A stretch of 64,000 nt of DNA from Lactococcus ileimucosae (GTDB taxonomy: Bacteria; Bacillota; Bacilli; Lactobacillales; Streptococcaceae): the NCBI RefSeq assembly GCF_943193185.1, contig NZ_CALPDE010000007.1:20196-84195 (forward strand), in the 5' to 3' direction. This document shows, one piece after another, positions 1 to 8,196 of this stretch. The position numbers and the translations under genes were made by a program. Every line of letters begins with the position of its first letter. Within the stretch, counting starts at the first letter, position 1. The notes below the pieces were generated by a model. It did no database searches, was not told the origin of the DNA, and saw only the letters and a list, made by a program, of their open reading frames with translations.

Positions 1-28
1 CTGCAAGTGTAAAAATACGTTTGTTCAT
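1..28 (-). CDS. Start of an unidentified gene, cut by the window edge
   Basis: Only nine codons are visible (MNKRIFTLA). The start is supported by a GGAAG ribosome binding site five bases upstream of the ATG. The N-terminus does not match L15 (rplO) or SecY, which usually follow rpmD, so this is a different gene. It sits behind its own promoter and a structured leader. The basic-then-hydrophobic start would fit a membrane or secreted protein, but nothing more can be said. Confidence 0.6.
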
Positions 29-86
29 TTTTTCTTCCTTTCATATTCCATGATACGCCAAATGATTAACTCGACCATTACTCAAC

Positions 87-174
87 AAAAAAGAGAGCTT
101 TACAGAACAGGGAACTTAGCCCTGAAAGGCCTAATCTATTTGGCTGTTCATACCTCGGTACCCTACGACCATTG
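87..174 (-). promoter_or_regulatory. Structured 5' leader, possible cis-regulatory RNA
   Basis: A good -10 element (TATAAT, complement of 181-186) places a transcript start near 174, about 145 nt before the ATG at 28. In the RNA, CAGGG pairs with CCCTG (108-124), GCC with GGC (129-144) and UACC with GGUA (151-160). A GAACAG segment (145-150) can instead pair with a CUGUUC segment (106-111) that overlaps CCCTG, so two folds exclude each other. A U6 tract (87-92) follows a weak GGGCU/AGCUC stem. This looks like an attenuator or riboswitch, but it matches no class I can name. Confidence 0.4.
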
Positions 175-253
175 AGAATAATTATAACCTAAAATCCACT
201 GTATATTTTTACTTTTTTATTTTTCCAGCTTGAAAATATTTACAATTTTTCAC

Positions 254-283
254 AAAAAAAGTCCAGATAATCTGAACTTTTTA
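254..283 (-). terminator. Rho-independent terminator after rpmD
   Basis: Directly after the rpmD stop codon the minus-strand RNA forms GUUCAGA-UUA-UCUGGAC (one G-U pair) flanked by A and U runs. It ends the rpsH-rpmD transcript and separates it from the gene at the window edge. Confidence 0.85.
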
Positions 284-287
284 CTTA

Positions 288-470
288 TTATTTAACTTCT
301 TCAATTGTTACCAAGTGTGAAATTGAATTTGCCATGCCGCGGAGTGCTGCATTGTCTTCTTTCACAACTGATGAACCAAGTTTACCAAGGCCAAGTGCAA
401 CAACAGTTTTACGTTGTGCAGGGATACGGCCGATTGGTGATTTTACCAATGTAATTTTGATTTGAGCCAT
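288..470 (-). CDS. rpmD: 50S ribosomal protein L30 (uL30)
   Basis: A 60-residue protein with the L30 core ([23 protein letters not shown]). L30 sits on the large subunit near 23S rRNA domain II and is often dispensable. It is the last gene of the rpsH-rplF-rplR-rpsE-rpmD block, 10 nt after rpsE. In most Firmicutes rplO and secY follow in the same operon; here a terminator follows. Confidence 0.97.
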   Translation of the reverse strand: MAQIKITLVKSPIGRIPAQRKTVVALGLGKLGSSVVKEDNAALRGMANSISHLVTIEEVK

Positions 471-480
471 GATATCCTCC

Positions 481-975
481 TTATGCCAAATCGCTTACTG
501 ATTTGCCGCGGAGTTCCGCAACTTCTTCAGCGCGTTTCAATTGTTGCAAACCTTCAACTGTTGCACGAACAACGTTGATTGCTGTGTTTGAACCTAATGA
601 TTTAGATGTTACGTCAGCAACACCTGCGAGTTCGAGGACGGCACGAACGGCACCACCTGCAGCAACTCCAGAACCTTCTACAGCTGGTTTGATAAGGATC
701 TTACCGCCGCCAAATACACCAAGTACTTCGTGAGGTACAGTAGTTCCTACCATAGGTACTGTAATGATGTTTTTCTTAGCTGCTTCGATAGCTTTACGGA
801 TTGCTTCTGGAACTTCTTGAGCTTTACCTGTACCGAAACCTACGCGACCATTGCGGTCACCAACTACAACAAGTGCAGCAAAGCGGAGACGGCGTCCACC
901 TTTAACAACTTTAGTAACACGGTTGATTCCAACAACGCGTTCTTCGAATTCTTTAACTTCTTCGTTTCTAGCCAT
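481..975 (-). CDS. rpsE: 30S ribosomal protein S5 (uS5)
   Basis: A 164-residue S5 with the N-terminal dsRNA-binding-like domain (about 10-75) and C-terminal alpha/beta domain. The loop VKGGRR near residues 24-29 is the spectinomycin-contact loop and shows no obvious change. S5 acts in decoding fidelity and helicase activity at the mRNA entry site. Co-transcribed with rplR (20 nt upstream) and rpmD. Confidence 0.97.
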   Translation of the reverse strand: MARNEEVKEFEERVVGINRVTKVVKGGRRLRFAALVVVGDRNGRVGFGTGKAQEVPEAIRKAIEAAKKNIITVPMVGTTVPHEVLGVFGGGKILIKPAVEGSGVAAGGAVRAVLELAGVADVTSKSLGSNTAINVVRATVEGLQQLKRAEEVAELRGKSVSDLA

Positions 976-995
976 TTTAATGATTACCCCTTTCC

Positions 996-1343
996 TTAGA
1001 ATTTCAATCCAGCTTCACGTGCAGCTTCTGCAAGTGCTTGGACACGTCCGTGATAGAGATAACCACCGCGGTCAAATACAACTGCTTCTATGCCTTTAGC
1101 TTTAGCAGCTTCAGCAACAAGTTTACCAACTTCAGCTGCTTGTTCTGTTTTAGTACCAGTCAACTTAAGTGATGATGCAGATGCAAGTGTTACCGCTGCT
1201 TCATCATCAATAACTTGCGCATAGATGTTTGTGTTTGAACGGAAAACGTTCAAACGTGGAGTTTCAGCAGTACCTGAGATTTTTCCGCGAACGCGAATAT
1301 GGCGTTTTTGACGGAGTTTGTTTTTATCTGGTTTAGAAATCAC
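996..1343 (-). CDS. rplR: 50S ribosomal protein L18 (uL18)
   Basis: A 115-residue L18 with a basic N-terminal tail ([13 protein letters not shown]) and the conserved core ([28 protein letters not shown]). It binds 5S rRNA with L5 and helps form the central protuberance. It is separated from rplF by an unusual 142-nt spacer full of small hairpins. Confidence 0.97.
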   Translation of the reverse strand: MISKPDKNKLRQKRHIRVRGKISGTAETPRLNVFRSNTNIYAQVIDDEAAVTLASASSLKLTGTKTEQAAEVGKLVAEAAKAKGIEAVVFDRGGYLYHGRVQALAEAAREAGLKF

Positions 1344-1371
1344 AATTCTACCTCTTTTAATATTTTATATT

Positions 1372-1488
1372 TCGATAGTTTTTGCCATCGATTTTCTTGC
1401 AAAAAATGCAAGCGGGAAGTTTCTGCCTGAGCAGAATTTTGGCAAATGTATATTCACCAAATGACGGATTATAATCTCCAAGAGATTA
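1372..1488 (-). other. rplF-rplR spacer with four tandem hairpins
   Basis: Perfect short inverted repeats occur at 1472-1488 (TAATCTC/GAGATTA, overlapping the rplF stop), 1421-1436 (TTCTGC/GCAGAA), 1396-1412 (CTTGCA/TGCAAG) and 1372-1391 (TCGAT/ATCGA). None is followed by a U tract, so they do not look like terminators. They may be mRNA processing or protein-binding sites. Neighbouring spc spacers are usually under 25 nt. Confidence 0.6.
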
Positions 1489-2022
1489 TTTACCAGTTTT
1501 ACCTTCTTTGCGACGTACAAATTCGCCAACGTAACGAATACCTTTACCTTTATAAGGTTCTGGTGCACGACGGCTACGGATATAAGCTGCTGTCTGACCA
1601 ACAACTTCTTTATCTGAGCCCAAAACGTTAATGTGTGTAGCGTCTGGAACTTCAAAAGTGATCCCCTCTGGAGCTTCAACTTCATCTGGATGAGATTTAC
1701 CAACAGCCAATACAAGTTTTGAACCTTGAAGTTGTGCACGGTAACCTACCCCGATCATTTCGAGTTCTTTACGGAAACCTTCGCTTACACCAACAACCAT
1801 GTTGTTGAAGTTTGCACGAGTAGTGCCGTGAATAGTTTTCATCTCTTTAGAGTCATCAGGACGTTTGAATGTTACTTCAGAGCCATTGATTTCCATCGTG
1901 ATTGCTGTTGAAAACTCACGAGTCAATTCGCCTTTAGGACCTTTAACTGTTACTGTTGCGCCGTTTTGTTCAACTGTTACACCAGCTGGTAAAACAACGA
2001 CTTTATTACCAATACGTGACAT
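1486..2022 (-). CDS. rplF: 50S ribosomal protein L6 (uL6)
   Basis: A 178-residue L6 of normal length, made of two related domains, with the C-terminal signature [11 protein letters not shown] and the basic tail [10 protein letters not shown]6 lies near the factor-binding site and sarcin-ricin loop. An 88-nt spacer separates it from rpsH upstream. Confidence 0.97.
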   Translation of the reverse strand: MSRIGNKVVVLPAGVTVEQNGATVTVKGPKGELTREFSTAITMEINGSEVTFKRPDDSKEMKTIHGTTRANFNNMVVGVSEGFRKELEMIGVGYRAQLQGSKLVLAVGKSHPDEVEAPEGITFEVPDATHINVLGSDKEVVGQTAAYIRSRRAPEPYKGKGIRYVGEFVRRKEGKTGK

Positions 2023-2110
2023 GTTTTTTTACCTTTTCTGTTAAATTATCAAGAGTATTTCTACTACCTGTTTTCACAATTATAATGTTTTTCTGCTTAC
2101 CAGTAAAAGA

Positions 2111-2509
2111 TTACCAGATGTAAGCAAGAACTTCACCACCAATGTTCTTAGAACGTGCAACCTTATCCGTCACAACGCCTTCAGAAGTTGAAATGATTGC
2201 TGTGCCAAGTCCGTTAAGAACACGTGGTACTTCATCAGATTTCACGTAAACACGAAGACCTGGTTTAGAGATACGTTTCAAGTTAGTGATAACTTTTTCG
2301 TTGTTTTTTCCGTATTTTAAGAACACACGGATAATACCTTGCTTGTTATCTTCAACATACTCAACGTCTTTCACATAACCTTCAGCTTTAAGGATTTCTG
2401 CGATTTCACGCTTGATTTTTGAAGCAGGTGCCTCAACAACTTCAAAACGACGCATGTTTCCGTTACGGATACGTGTAAGGAAGTCTGCAATTGGGTCTGT
2501 CATTACCAT
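2111..2509 (-). CDS. rpsH: 30S ribosomal protein S8 (uS8)
   Basis: A 132-residue S8. The start is ATG at 2509 ([10 protein letters not shown]), ten bases after AAGGAG; a longer upstream reading frame has no support. The C-terminal [11 protein letters not shown] region binds 16S rRNA helix 21. In E. coli S8 is the autogenous repressor of the spc operon. Here rpsH is the first gene of a separate transcript, because ldh and nptA lie between it and rpsN. Confidence 0.96.
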   Translation of the reverse strand: MVMTDPIADFLTRIRNGNMRRFEVVEAPASKIKREIAEILKAEGYVKDVEYVEDNKQGIIRVFLKYGKNNEKVITNLKRISKPGLRVYVKSDEVPRVLNGLGTAIISTSEGVVTDKVARSKNIGGEVLAYIW

Positions 2510-2567
2510 AATGTAATTTCTCCTTATTTGTAGTTTGGGTTTGTTCAATCCCACTTTCAAATTAATG

Positions 2568-2587
2568 AGGTCTTTTTTTAAAAGACC
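2568..2587 (-). other. Leader hairpin upstream of rpsH
   Basis: A perfect inverted repeat (GGTCTTTT/AAAAGACC, 3-nt loop) in the rpsH 5' leader, downstream of the promoter. It has no U tract after it in the direction of rpsH, so it is not an obvious terminator. It could stabilise or regulate the short spc transcript. Confidence 0.5.
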
Positions 2588-2635
2588 GAACCTATATACT
2601 TTATCAAAATATTTGTATCATGTCAATAGGTTCGG
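2586..2635 (-). promoter_or_regulatory. Promoter of rpsH-rpmD, bracketed by a 10-bp inverted repeat
   Basis: The minus strand carries TTGACA (2621-2626), a 17-nt spacer and TAAAGT (2598-2603) preceded by TG, an extended -10. A perfect 10-bp inverted repeat (CCGAACCTAT at 2586-2595, ATAGGTTCGG at 2626-2635) flanks the core and touches the -35. The repeat may be an operator or a hairpin. The promoter explains how the downstream half of the spc operon is expressed. Confidence 0.75.
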
Positions 2636-2639
2636 GTGT

Positions 2640-3043
2640 TTCTCCACGACAAACGCAGTAAATTTTTAAAAAAGGCTCCTGTTCTTTTGAACTGAGATGA
2701 CGATTATGGACCATTTAGAGAATGGAGTTAACAGAAAAAAGACAGCAAGTGTAAGTAGCCAAACACGAGATAAGCCTTGTATTAACGCTTATATGCTTTG
2801 CAATGGTCAACAATGCCGAATTAGATATTTTCCGCCATTCCTCTTTTATAAGAGTTTTAAAATCATAAAACGCACAAGAAAAAACACTTAACCACATGCA
2901 TAGGAATGCTGCTGGTGAGTGTTTTTCATTTTTCATCCAAGCTTCTTTGTTCTTTCTCTTGAAGATGGGAAGTTTGAATAAATCCTATAATATCTCAGCT
3001 TTTAAGTCAGAGAAACAAAGAATTACGAAAATCAAAACAAAAT
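2640..3043. other. Gene-free stretch between rpsH promoter and ldh
   Basis: About 400 bases with only stop-ridden or low-quality reading frames. Apart from the hairpin terminator at 2879-2926 I see no gene, no recognisable transposase fragment and no inverted repeat long enough to be an IS end. Confidence 0.5.
2879..2926 (-). terminator. Hairpin terminator downstream of ldh
   Basis: AAAAACACT(T)AACC pairs with GGTGAGTGTTTTT across a 20-nt loop. Both ends are A/T runs, so it could work in both directions. It lies 118 nt after the ldh stop and would insulate the rpsH promoter from ldh transcription. Confidence 0.65.
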
Positions 3044-3997
3044 TCAATCCTTATTCTCTAGACTTTCAATAACATCGCGTAACTGTTTTACAGATTTTTT
3101 AAATGCTTGGCGTTCCTGAGGGTCAATATTTAACTCAATAATTTCTCTAACTCCTGTCTGATTTACAACTGAAGGTACACCGGTAAACACTCCTTCTTCT
3201 CCGTACTGGCCTTCAAGATAAGCAGATACGGGTAAAACAGCCTGCTCATTATTCAAAATAGCTTTTACAATTCTTGCTGCACTCATACCTATGCCATAGT
3301 AAGTTGCTTTTTTACGATCAATGATCTCATAAGCTGCATTTTTCACTTTATCTGATAAAATTTGTAAATCCGCAACTTCTAAACGATTATTTTGAACAAT
3401 AAATTCTAATATTGGTTTACCACCAACAGTTGTGTGTGACCAAACTGCAACCTCTGAGTCGCCATGCTCTCCGATAATATAACCATGGATACTTCGAGGA
3501 TCAATTTCAAGTTTTGTCGCAAGTTCCTTACGGAAACGCGTAGTGTCCAATGTTGTACCTGTACCTACTACTCTTGATGCTGGTAATCCTGAAGCTTTCC
3601 AAGCACAATAGGTTAACACATCTACAGGATTAGAGGCAATGACAAACACACCATCAAAGCCCGAATTCATCACCTCATGAACAATAGATTCCATAATTTT
3701 TGCATTTGTATCCACGAGTTCCAATCGCGTTTGACCAGGCTGTTGGTTGATCCCTGCAGTGATAACTACAACATTAGCATCCTTACATTCTTCATAACCT
3801 CCAGCTTTTACATTAATATTTTCTTGTCCCCATGAAATACCATCTAGAAGATCCAGTGCTTCTCCCTCTGCTTTTTCTTGGTTCACGTCTATAAGTACCA
3901 AATCATTGACAATCCCTTGATTAATCATCGAATAGGCAATACTTGTCCCAACAAATCCTGTGCCTATAACTACTACTTTTCTATTTGTGACTTTCAT
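3044..3997 (-). CDS. ldh: L-lactate dehydrogenase (LdhB-like)
   Basis: A 317-residue NAD-dependent L-LDH that reduces pyruvate to lactate. The N-terminal Rossmann motif is GTGFVG (12-17); substrate Arg91, Asp151, Arg154 and catalytic His178 (GEHGDSE) are all present. The chosen start (MKVTNRKVV) has GAAAGGAAG upstream; the earlier ATG overlaps that site. From memory it resembles lactococcal LdhB more than the main glycolytic Ldh of the las operon. It is embedded in the spc ribosomal operon between rpsN and rpsH, with its own AT-rich upstream region, and is probably an accessory isozyme. Confidence 0.93.
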   Translation of the reverse strand: MKVTNRKVVVIGTGFVGTSIAYSMINQGIVNDLVLIDVNQEKAEGEALDLLDGISWGQENINVKAGGYEECKDANVVVITAGINQQPGQTRLELVDTNAKIMESIVHEVMNSGFDGVFVIASNPVDVLTYCAWKASGLPASRVVGTGTTLDTTRFRKELATKLEIDPRSIHGYIIGEHGDSEVAVWSHTTVGGKPILEFIVQNNRLEVADLQILSDKVKNAAYEIIDRKKATYYGIGMSAARIVKAILNNEQAVLPVSAYLEGQYGEEGVFTGVPSVVNQTGVREIIELNIDPQERQAFKKSVKQLRDVIESLENKD

Positions 3998-4204
3998 TCT
4001 TGTACTTCCTTTCACATTATCTTTATACTTATATATTAGCGCATAATTATCGATTTGTAAAATGAATTAATTTAATCAATAACATTAATTTTTTAAATTA
4101 AGCATTTTGTTCATCGGTGTATAAAAAGTGCCACTCATCTTCTACGATGAGGCGGTAAAAACTGTCTAAAATTTCTCAAATGACACCCCGTGGGCATTGT
4201 AGAT

Positions 4205-4234
4205 GATAAAAAAAGAGCCTCCTTATGCTCTTTT
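4205..4234 (-). terminator. Terminator of the Na/Pi cotransporter gene
   Basis: AAAAGAGC pairs with GCTCTTTT across a short loop directly at the stop codon, followed by a T run on the minus strand. Confidence 0.8.
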
Positions 4235-5851
4235 CACTCTTTATATTCTAAAGTTACTGCTATATTTACTGCATCTGCACTGATACGACGGAGACTGTTA
4301 AAAATACGAATATCTTCAAAATCCGCCCTAAGTAAATCCCTATTAATTTGTGTAAGATTTAAGATTTCTTGATCCAGTCTCTCAATGTCTTGCACTAATT
4401 TTTTATCTTCTTGGTACAGTTTTTCCTTTAAAAACTCATAAATCTGTAAAAGCATCCTATCCACTAGCGGAACTATCGCTTCCATAACAAGATGAATAGC
4501 TAACTCTACCTCTTCCCTCTCACTATCATTTATAATCTCAGGTTGCTCATAGCGTTGCAGGGTAAGCGCAATATCTTTAGATTGTTCTTCTATTTGGCGC
4601 AAATAATTAATAACTTTATAACAGATTCCGACAGTTATAGCGAATTCCTCTTTCAACTTAACCGTATTTATATTGGTAAGTGTTCGGTTAATCTCCTTGA
4701 CCAAATAATCGATTAAAGCTTCGTTAGACAGTAAATGGACTTCCTGTCTTTTTTTCCCTATTGTCTTATAATTTGTAGCTTCTTTAAAATCATCATGCAC
4801 AAGTTCAAAGGCCCTTTGAATCTCCTTAATAATGTGCTCAACTTCAATCTCTGGGGAATAAATCAAGCGTCGATCGATAAATTTTAACTTAAGTTGAGGA
4901 GCCTCCTCCGAATCTGCCTTAATCATTTTTTCAGAGAGTTGAATTATATATTTAGACACCGGAAGCAATATGAACAGCGTGGCAACATTAAATACAATAT
5001 GTGCATAAACCAACTGAAGCGCAATATTTTCTGAAGTACTCTGAATAAAAGAAACAAAGCCTAGAGGTAAAACCGTAAAAATTGTGAAAATCAAAGCGCC
5101 CACAACATTGAACAACACATGAACCATAGCTGCTTGTTGAGCTGTTTTATTGCCACGTATAGATGCCACTAAGGTCGTCACAACTGTCCCCACATTAAAG
5201 CCGTATAAAATAAAGATTGCTTGCTGGAGATCAACAACAACTCCTGCTGCTACCATGGTCAATAGAATACCAACTGAAGCAGTTGAACTTTGGATTAACG
5301 CCGTTACAATAAAGCCGACAACTAGGCCAATCAGTGGCATTTGAGTATGGACAAATAAATCTGCCATAAAGGCCGACTCTCGCAAGGGAACCATCGAAGA
5401 ACTCATAAGGTTCAGACCTAGAAATAAAAGACCAAAGCCAAGCAAAATTAACCCCATATGATTAAAGGTTTTACGTTTAACAAAAAGAGTCGTTATTGTC
5501 CCGATAAAAATAACAAAAGGAACAATATCTTGGATATTGAATGTAAACAGTATACCCGTCAAAGTCGTTCCAGCATTAGCTCCCATAATCACGCCTGCGG
5601 CTTGACTAAGAGACATTAATGAGGAGTCGATAAATCCCAATACCATAACAGTTGTTGCTGTCGAACTCTGAATTATCGCCGTAATAATGAATCCAAAGAA
5701 AGCACCAAACCATTTATTACGTGTGAGTCGGCGTAAGATGTTTTTTTAGTTTTGAGCCTGCAACTAAGCTCAAACCCTCGCTCATCAAACTCATCCCATA
5801 TAAAAAGAGCCCCAAGCCTCCTAATAAAAAAAAGATATCATAGATGGTCAT
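4234..5851 (-). pseudogene. Na+/phosphate cotransporter with PhoU-like domain, frameshifted
   Basis: The family couples Na+ and phosphate transport and has repeated QSSTA motifs (here near 5310 and 5660) plus a C-terminal PhoU-like cytoplasmic helical domain (about the last 200 residues). Translation from ATG 5851 gives MTIYDIFFLL...VAGSKLKK, then runs into tandem stops after a run of seven A (5741-5747). Removing one A restores NILRRLTRNKWFGAFFG and fuses it to the 470-residue downstream frame, for about 539 residues. The gene is therefore broken, a sequencing error, or rescued by slippage. It lies in the insert that splits the spc operon. Confidence 0.85.
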
Positions 5852-5962
5852 ATCCTATCCCTCATTTTCACTTTATCTTTTCAGATTCATTTTTTCTCAT
5901 CTTAAGTATATCTTATTTTAATTTTATTCAGAAGTGATATTATAGCAGCCTATTTGTAAAAG

Positions 5963-5986
5963 AAAAAAACTTCCCACAAAGGGAAG
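5963..5986 (-). terminator. Terminator ending the rpsJ-rpsN transcript
   Basis: CTTCCC pairs with GGGAAG and is followed by seven T on the minus strand. It is the third of three tandem hairpins after rpsN and closes the upstream half of the split ribosomal operon. Confidence 0.85.
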
Positions 5987-6009
5987 AAATTTTTACACGT
6001 TAAAACTAC

Positions 6010-6061
6010 AATTCCTCCTAGGAATTGTCTGGGCATAAGCAGAATTTCTAAGAAATGCCCC
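6010..6061 (-). other. Two tandem hairpins after rpsN
   Basis: CAATTCCT/AGGAATTG with a 3-nt loop (6010-6028) and GGGCAT/ATGCCC with an 18-nt loop (6032-6061) lie between the rpsN stop and the terminator. Neither has a U tract. They resemble the hairpins in the rplF-rplR and rplN-rplX spacers. Confidence 0.6.
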
Positions 6062-6077
6062 TTATATAAAATTCAAA

Positions 6078-6263
6078 TTACCAAGATGCTTTCTTAACGC
6101 CTGGAAGTTGACCTTTATAAGCCAACTCACGAAGACAGATACGGCAAAGCTTAAATTTGCGGTAAACTGAATGCGGGCGTCCGCAGCGTTCGCAACGAGT
6201 GTAGGCTTGCGTTGAGAATTTTGCAGGGCGTTGGTTTTTAACAACCATAGATTTTTTAGCCAT
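6078..6263 (-). CDS. rpsN: 30S ribosomal protein S14, zinc-binding type (uS14)
   Basis: A 61-residue C+ form of S14 with Cys24, Cys27, Cys40 and Cys43 as Zn ligands. S14 assembles late into the 30S head. It is the last gene of the rpsJ-rpsN transcript; in standard spc operons rpsH would follow directly. Zn dependence is relevant because a zinc-regulated lipoprotein lies in the same window. Confidence 0.97.
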
Positions 6264-6282
6264 TAGTTATTCTCCTATCCTA

Positions 6283-6825
6283 TTATTTAGCAAACGGCAT
6301 GCCAAGTTTAGCAAGCAATTCACGCGATTCTTCGTCAGTATTCGCAGTTGTTACGATAACAACATCTAAACCACGTACTTTATCAACATCATCGTATGAG
6401 ATTTCTGGGAAGATCAATTGTTCTTTCACACCAAGTGTGTAGTTTCCACGTCCATCAAATGCTTTATTTGATACACCATGGAAGTCACGTACACGTGGAA
6501 GAGAAACAGTTACGAGTTTGTCCAAAAATTCGTACATACGTTCGCCACGAAGCGTTACTTTCGCACCGATAGCTTGCCCTTCACGAAGACGGAAAGCCGC
6601 GATTGATTTTTTAGCTTTAGTAATCAATGGTTTTTGACCAGAGATTAAAGCCAATTCAGCAACGGCTTTGTCAAGGTTTTTTGAGTTGCTCACTGCATCC
6701 CCAACACCCATGTTAAGCACGATTTTTTCAACTTTTGGCACTGCCATGATTGAAGTATAACCGAATTTTTCAGTCAATGCTGGTACTACTTCGTTAGAGT
6801 ATTTTTCTTTTAAACGATTAGCCAT
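6283..6825 (-). CDS. rplE: 50S ribosomal protein L5 (uL5)
   Basis: A 180-residue L5 with the conserved N-terminal [14 protein letters not shown] and C-terminal [10 protein letters not shown] segments. It binds 5S rRNA and contacts the P-site tRNA elbow. 19 nt downstream of rplX. Confidence 0.97.
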   Translation of the reverse strand: MANRLKEKYSNEVVPALTEKFGYTSIMAVPKVEKIVLNMGVGDAVSNSKNLDKAVAELALISGQKPLITKAKKSIAAFRLREGQAIGAKVTLRGERMYEFLDKLVTVSLPRVRDFHGVSNKAFDGRGNYTLGVKEQLIFPEISYDDVDKVRGLDVVIVTTANTDEESRELLAKLGMPFAK

Positions 6826-6844
6826 ATTCTTTCTCCTTCCCGTC

Positions 6845-7150
6845 TTAGTCTAGGACTTCGCCTGATTTTTTGTTGAAACGAACTTTTTTGCCGTCAACTT
6901 CTTTATAACCAACACGACCAGCTACACCGTTTTTATCGAGCACTTGTACGTTAGAAACGTGGATAGGTGCTTCAATTTCAAGGATAGCGCCGTTTGGATT
7001 AACAGCGTCTGGTTTTTTGTGTTTCTTCACGATAGCAACACCTTCAACGATGACTTTGTTCACTTTTGGTAAAGCTTTGATCACTTTACCTGTTGTACCG
7101 CGGTCTTTACCTGCGATAACTTTTACAGTATCTCCAGTTTTTACAAACAT
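6845..7150 (-). CDS. rplX: 50S ribosomal protein L24 (uL24)
   Basis: A 101-residue L24 with an N-terminal KOW motif ([17 protein letters not shown]). It initiates 50S assembly on the 5' part of 23S rRNA. A 166-nt hairpin-rich spacer separates it from rplN. Confidence 0.97.
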   Translation of the reverse strand: MFVKTGDTVKVIAGKDRGTTGKVIKALPKVNKVIVEGVAIVKKHKKPDAVNPNGAILEIEAPIHVSNVQVLDKNGVAGRVGYKEVDGKKVRFNKKSGEVLD

Positions 7151-7168
7151 TTGATATTCCTTTCTTAC

Positions 7169-7302
7169 GCCCTATGGGCACCCTACAGCGTAGGGGACTA
7201 TTTCTATCCAAGATAGAAGTGAATTTATAAATGCGAAATTAGATTTTTCTTGTTTTATTCGTTTTGACGTAAACATAGGGGACATTGTCCCCTTTATTTA
7301 CG
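7169..7302 (-). other. rplN-rplX spacer with four tandem hairpins
   Basis: Inverted repeats at 7268-7302 (outer CGTAAA/TTTACG enclosing AGGGGAC/GTCCCCT), 7202-7218 (TTCTATC/GATAGAA), 7181-7195 (CCCTAC/GTAGGG) and 7169-7179 (GCCC/GGGC). No U tract follows. The gap is far longer than the 10-25 nt typical here. Candidate roles are mRNA processing, autogenous regulation or an internal promoter region. Confidence 0.65.
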
Positions 7303-7316
7303 AACTCCTCTAGGTC

Positions 7317-7685
7317 TTAGAGAACTTCAGGTGCCAAAGAAACAATCTTCATATAACCAGCTTCACGAAGTTCGCGGGCAACTGGACCAAAGATACGTGT
7401 TCCTCTAGGTGTTTTATCGTCACGGATAATAACTGCTGCGTTTTCATCAAACTTGATGTAAGATCCGTCAGGACGTTTAGCACCAGATTTAGTACGAACG
7501 ATAACAGCTTTAACAACTTCACCTTTTTTAACAGCTCCACCAGGGGCAGCTGATTTTACTGTAGCTACGATAACATCACCAATACCAGCGAATTTACGGC
7601 TTGAACCACCGAGTACACGGATAGTTAAGATTTCTTTGGCACCAGAGTTATCTGCAACTTTCAAACGGCTTTCTGTTTGAATCAT
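7317..7685 (-). CDS. rplN: 50S ribosomal protein L14 (uL14)
   Basis: A 122-residue L14 of exact family length, ending in IVSLAPEVL. It forms an intersubunit bridge and binds the silencing factor RsfS. 22 nt after rpsQ. Confidence 0.97.
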   Translation of the reverse strand: MIQTESRLKVADNSGAKEILTIRVLGGSSRKFAGIGDVIVATVKSAAPGGAVKKGEVVKAVIVRTKSGAKRPDGSYIKFDENAAVIIRDDKTPRGTRIFGPVARELREAGYMKIVSLAPEVL

Positions 7686-7707
7686 GCTTTTTTCCTCCTA
7701 GTATAGC

Positions 7708-7968
7708 TTAGATAATTACAGCTTCTTCAACGATTTCGATCAAGCGGAAACGTTTGTCTTTTGAAAGTGGACGAGTTTCCATGATACGTACGATATCACC
7801 AGTTTTGGCAGTATTGTTTTCGTCATGAGCTTTGTATTTTTTAGAGTAGTTAATGCGTTTACCATAGACTGGGTGGTTACGTTTAGTTTCTACGACAACT
7901 GTGATAGTCTTATCCATTTTGTCTGAAACCACGCGGCCTTGATAAACTTTACGTTGATTACGTTCCAT
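7708..7968 (-). CDS. rpsQ: 30S ribosomal protein S17 (uS17)
   Basis: An 86-residue S17 with the OB-fold motif [14 protein letters not shown] at residues 12-25 and the conserved [13 protein letters not shown] near the C-terminus. Primary 16S rRNA binder; 18 nt after rpmC. Confidence 0.97.
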   Translation of the reverse strand: MERNQRKVYQGRVVSDKMDKTITVVVETKRNHPVYGKRINYSKKYKAHDENNTAKTGDIVRIMETRPLSKDKRFRLIEIVEEAVII

Positions 7969-7986
7969 TTATGTATTTCTCCCGAT

Positions 7987-8196
7987 CTATTTAGTCAATT
8001 CGCGTTGCACAGTTTTAACACGTGCAATTGTTTTCTTCACTTCGTCAAGTTTCGCTGTGTTTTCGAGACGACCAGCTGCAGCTTGGAAACGAAGTTCAAA
8101 CAATTCTTTTTTCAATTCAGCTTCGCGTGCAGCCAATTCATCGACTGACAAAGCGCGGAGATCCTTGAGAAGTGATTTTGTTTCGTTCAATTTCAT
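7987..8196 (-). CDS. rpmC: 50S ribosomal protein L29 (uL29)
   Basis: A 69-residue two-helix L29 with the conserved [19 protein letters not shown] segment. It lies near the peptide exit tunnel and forms part of the SRP and trigger factor docking site. Its ATG overlaps the rplP stop by four bases, indicating translational coupling. Confidence 0.97.
   Translation of the reverse strand: MKLNETKSLLKDLRALSVDELAAREAELKKELFELRFQAAAGRLENTAKLDEVKKTIARVKTVQRELTK

Noticed and set aside
150..172. T-box-like GGGTACCG in the leader of the gene at the window edge
   Set aside because: The conserved T-box core AGGGTGGNACCGCG is not matched and no specifier stem was seen.
503..733. Plus-strand frames antisense to ribosomal protein genes
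   Set aside because: They are shadows of strongly biased codon use, without ribosome binding sites.
1365..1739. 124-codon minus-strand frame crossing rplF and the rplF-rplR spacer
   Set aside because: It is an out-of-frame reading of rplF and the hairpin spacer; rplF is the clear gene there.
2715..2936. 73-codon minus-strand frame downstream of ldh
   Set aside because: It spans the hairpin terminator at 2879-2926, has no ribosome binding site and resembles no family.
4010..4090. Promoter of ldh
   Set aside because: Several TATA-like hexamers occur in this AT-rich stretch but none pairs with a convincing -35 at the right distance.
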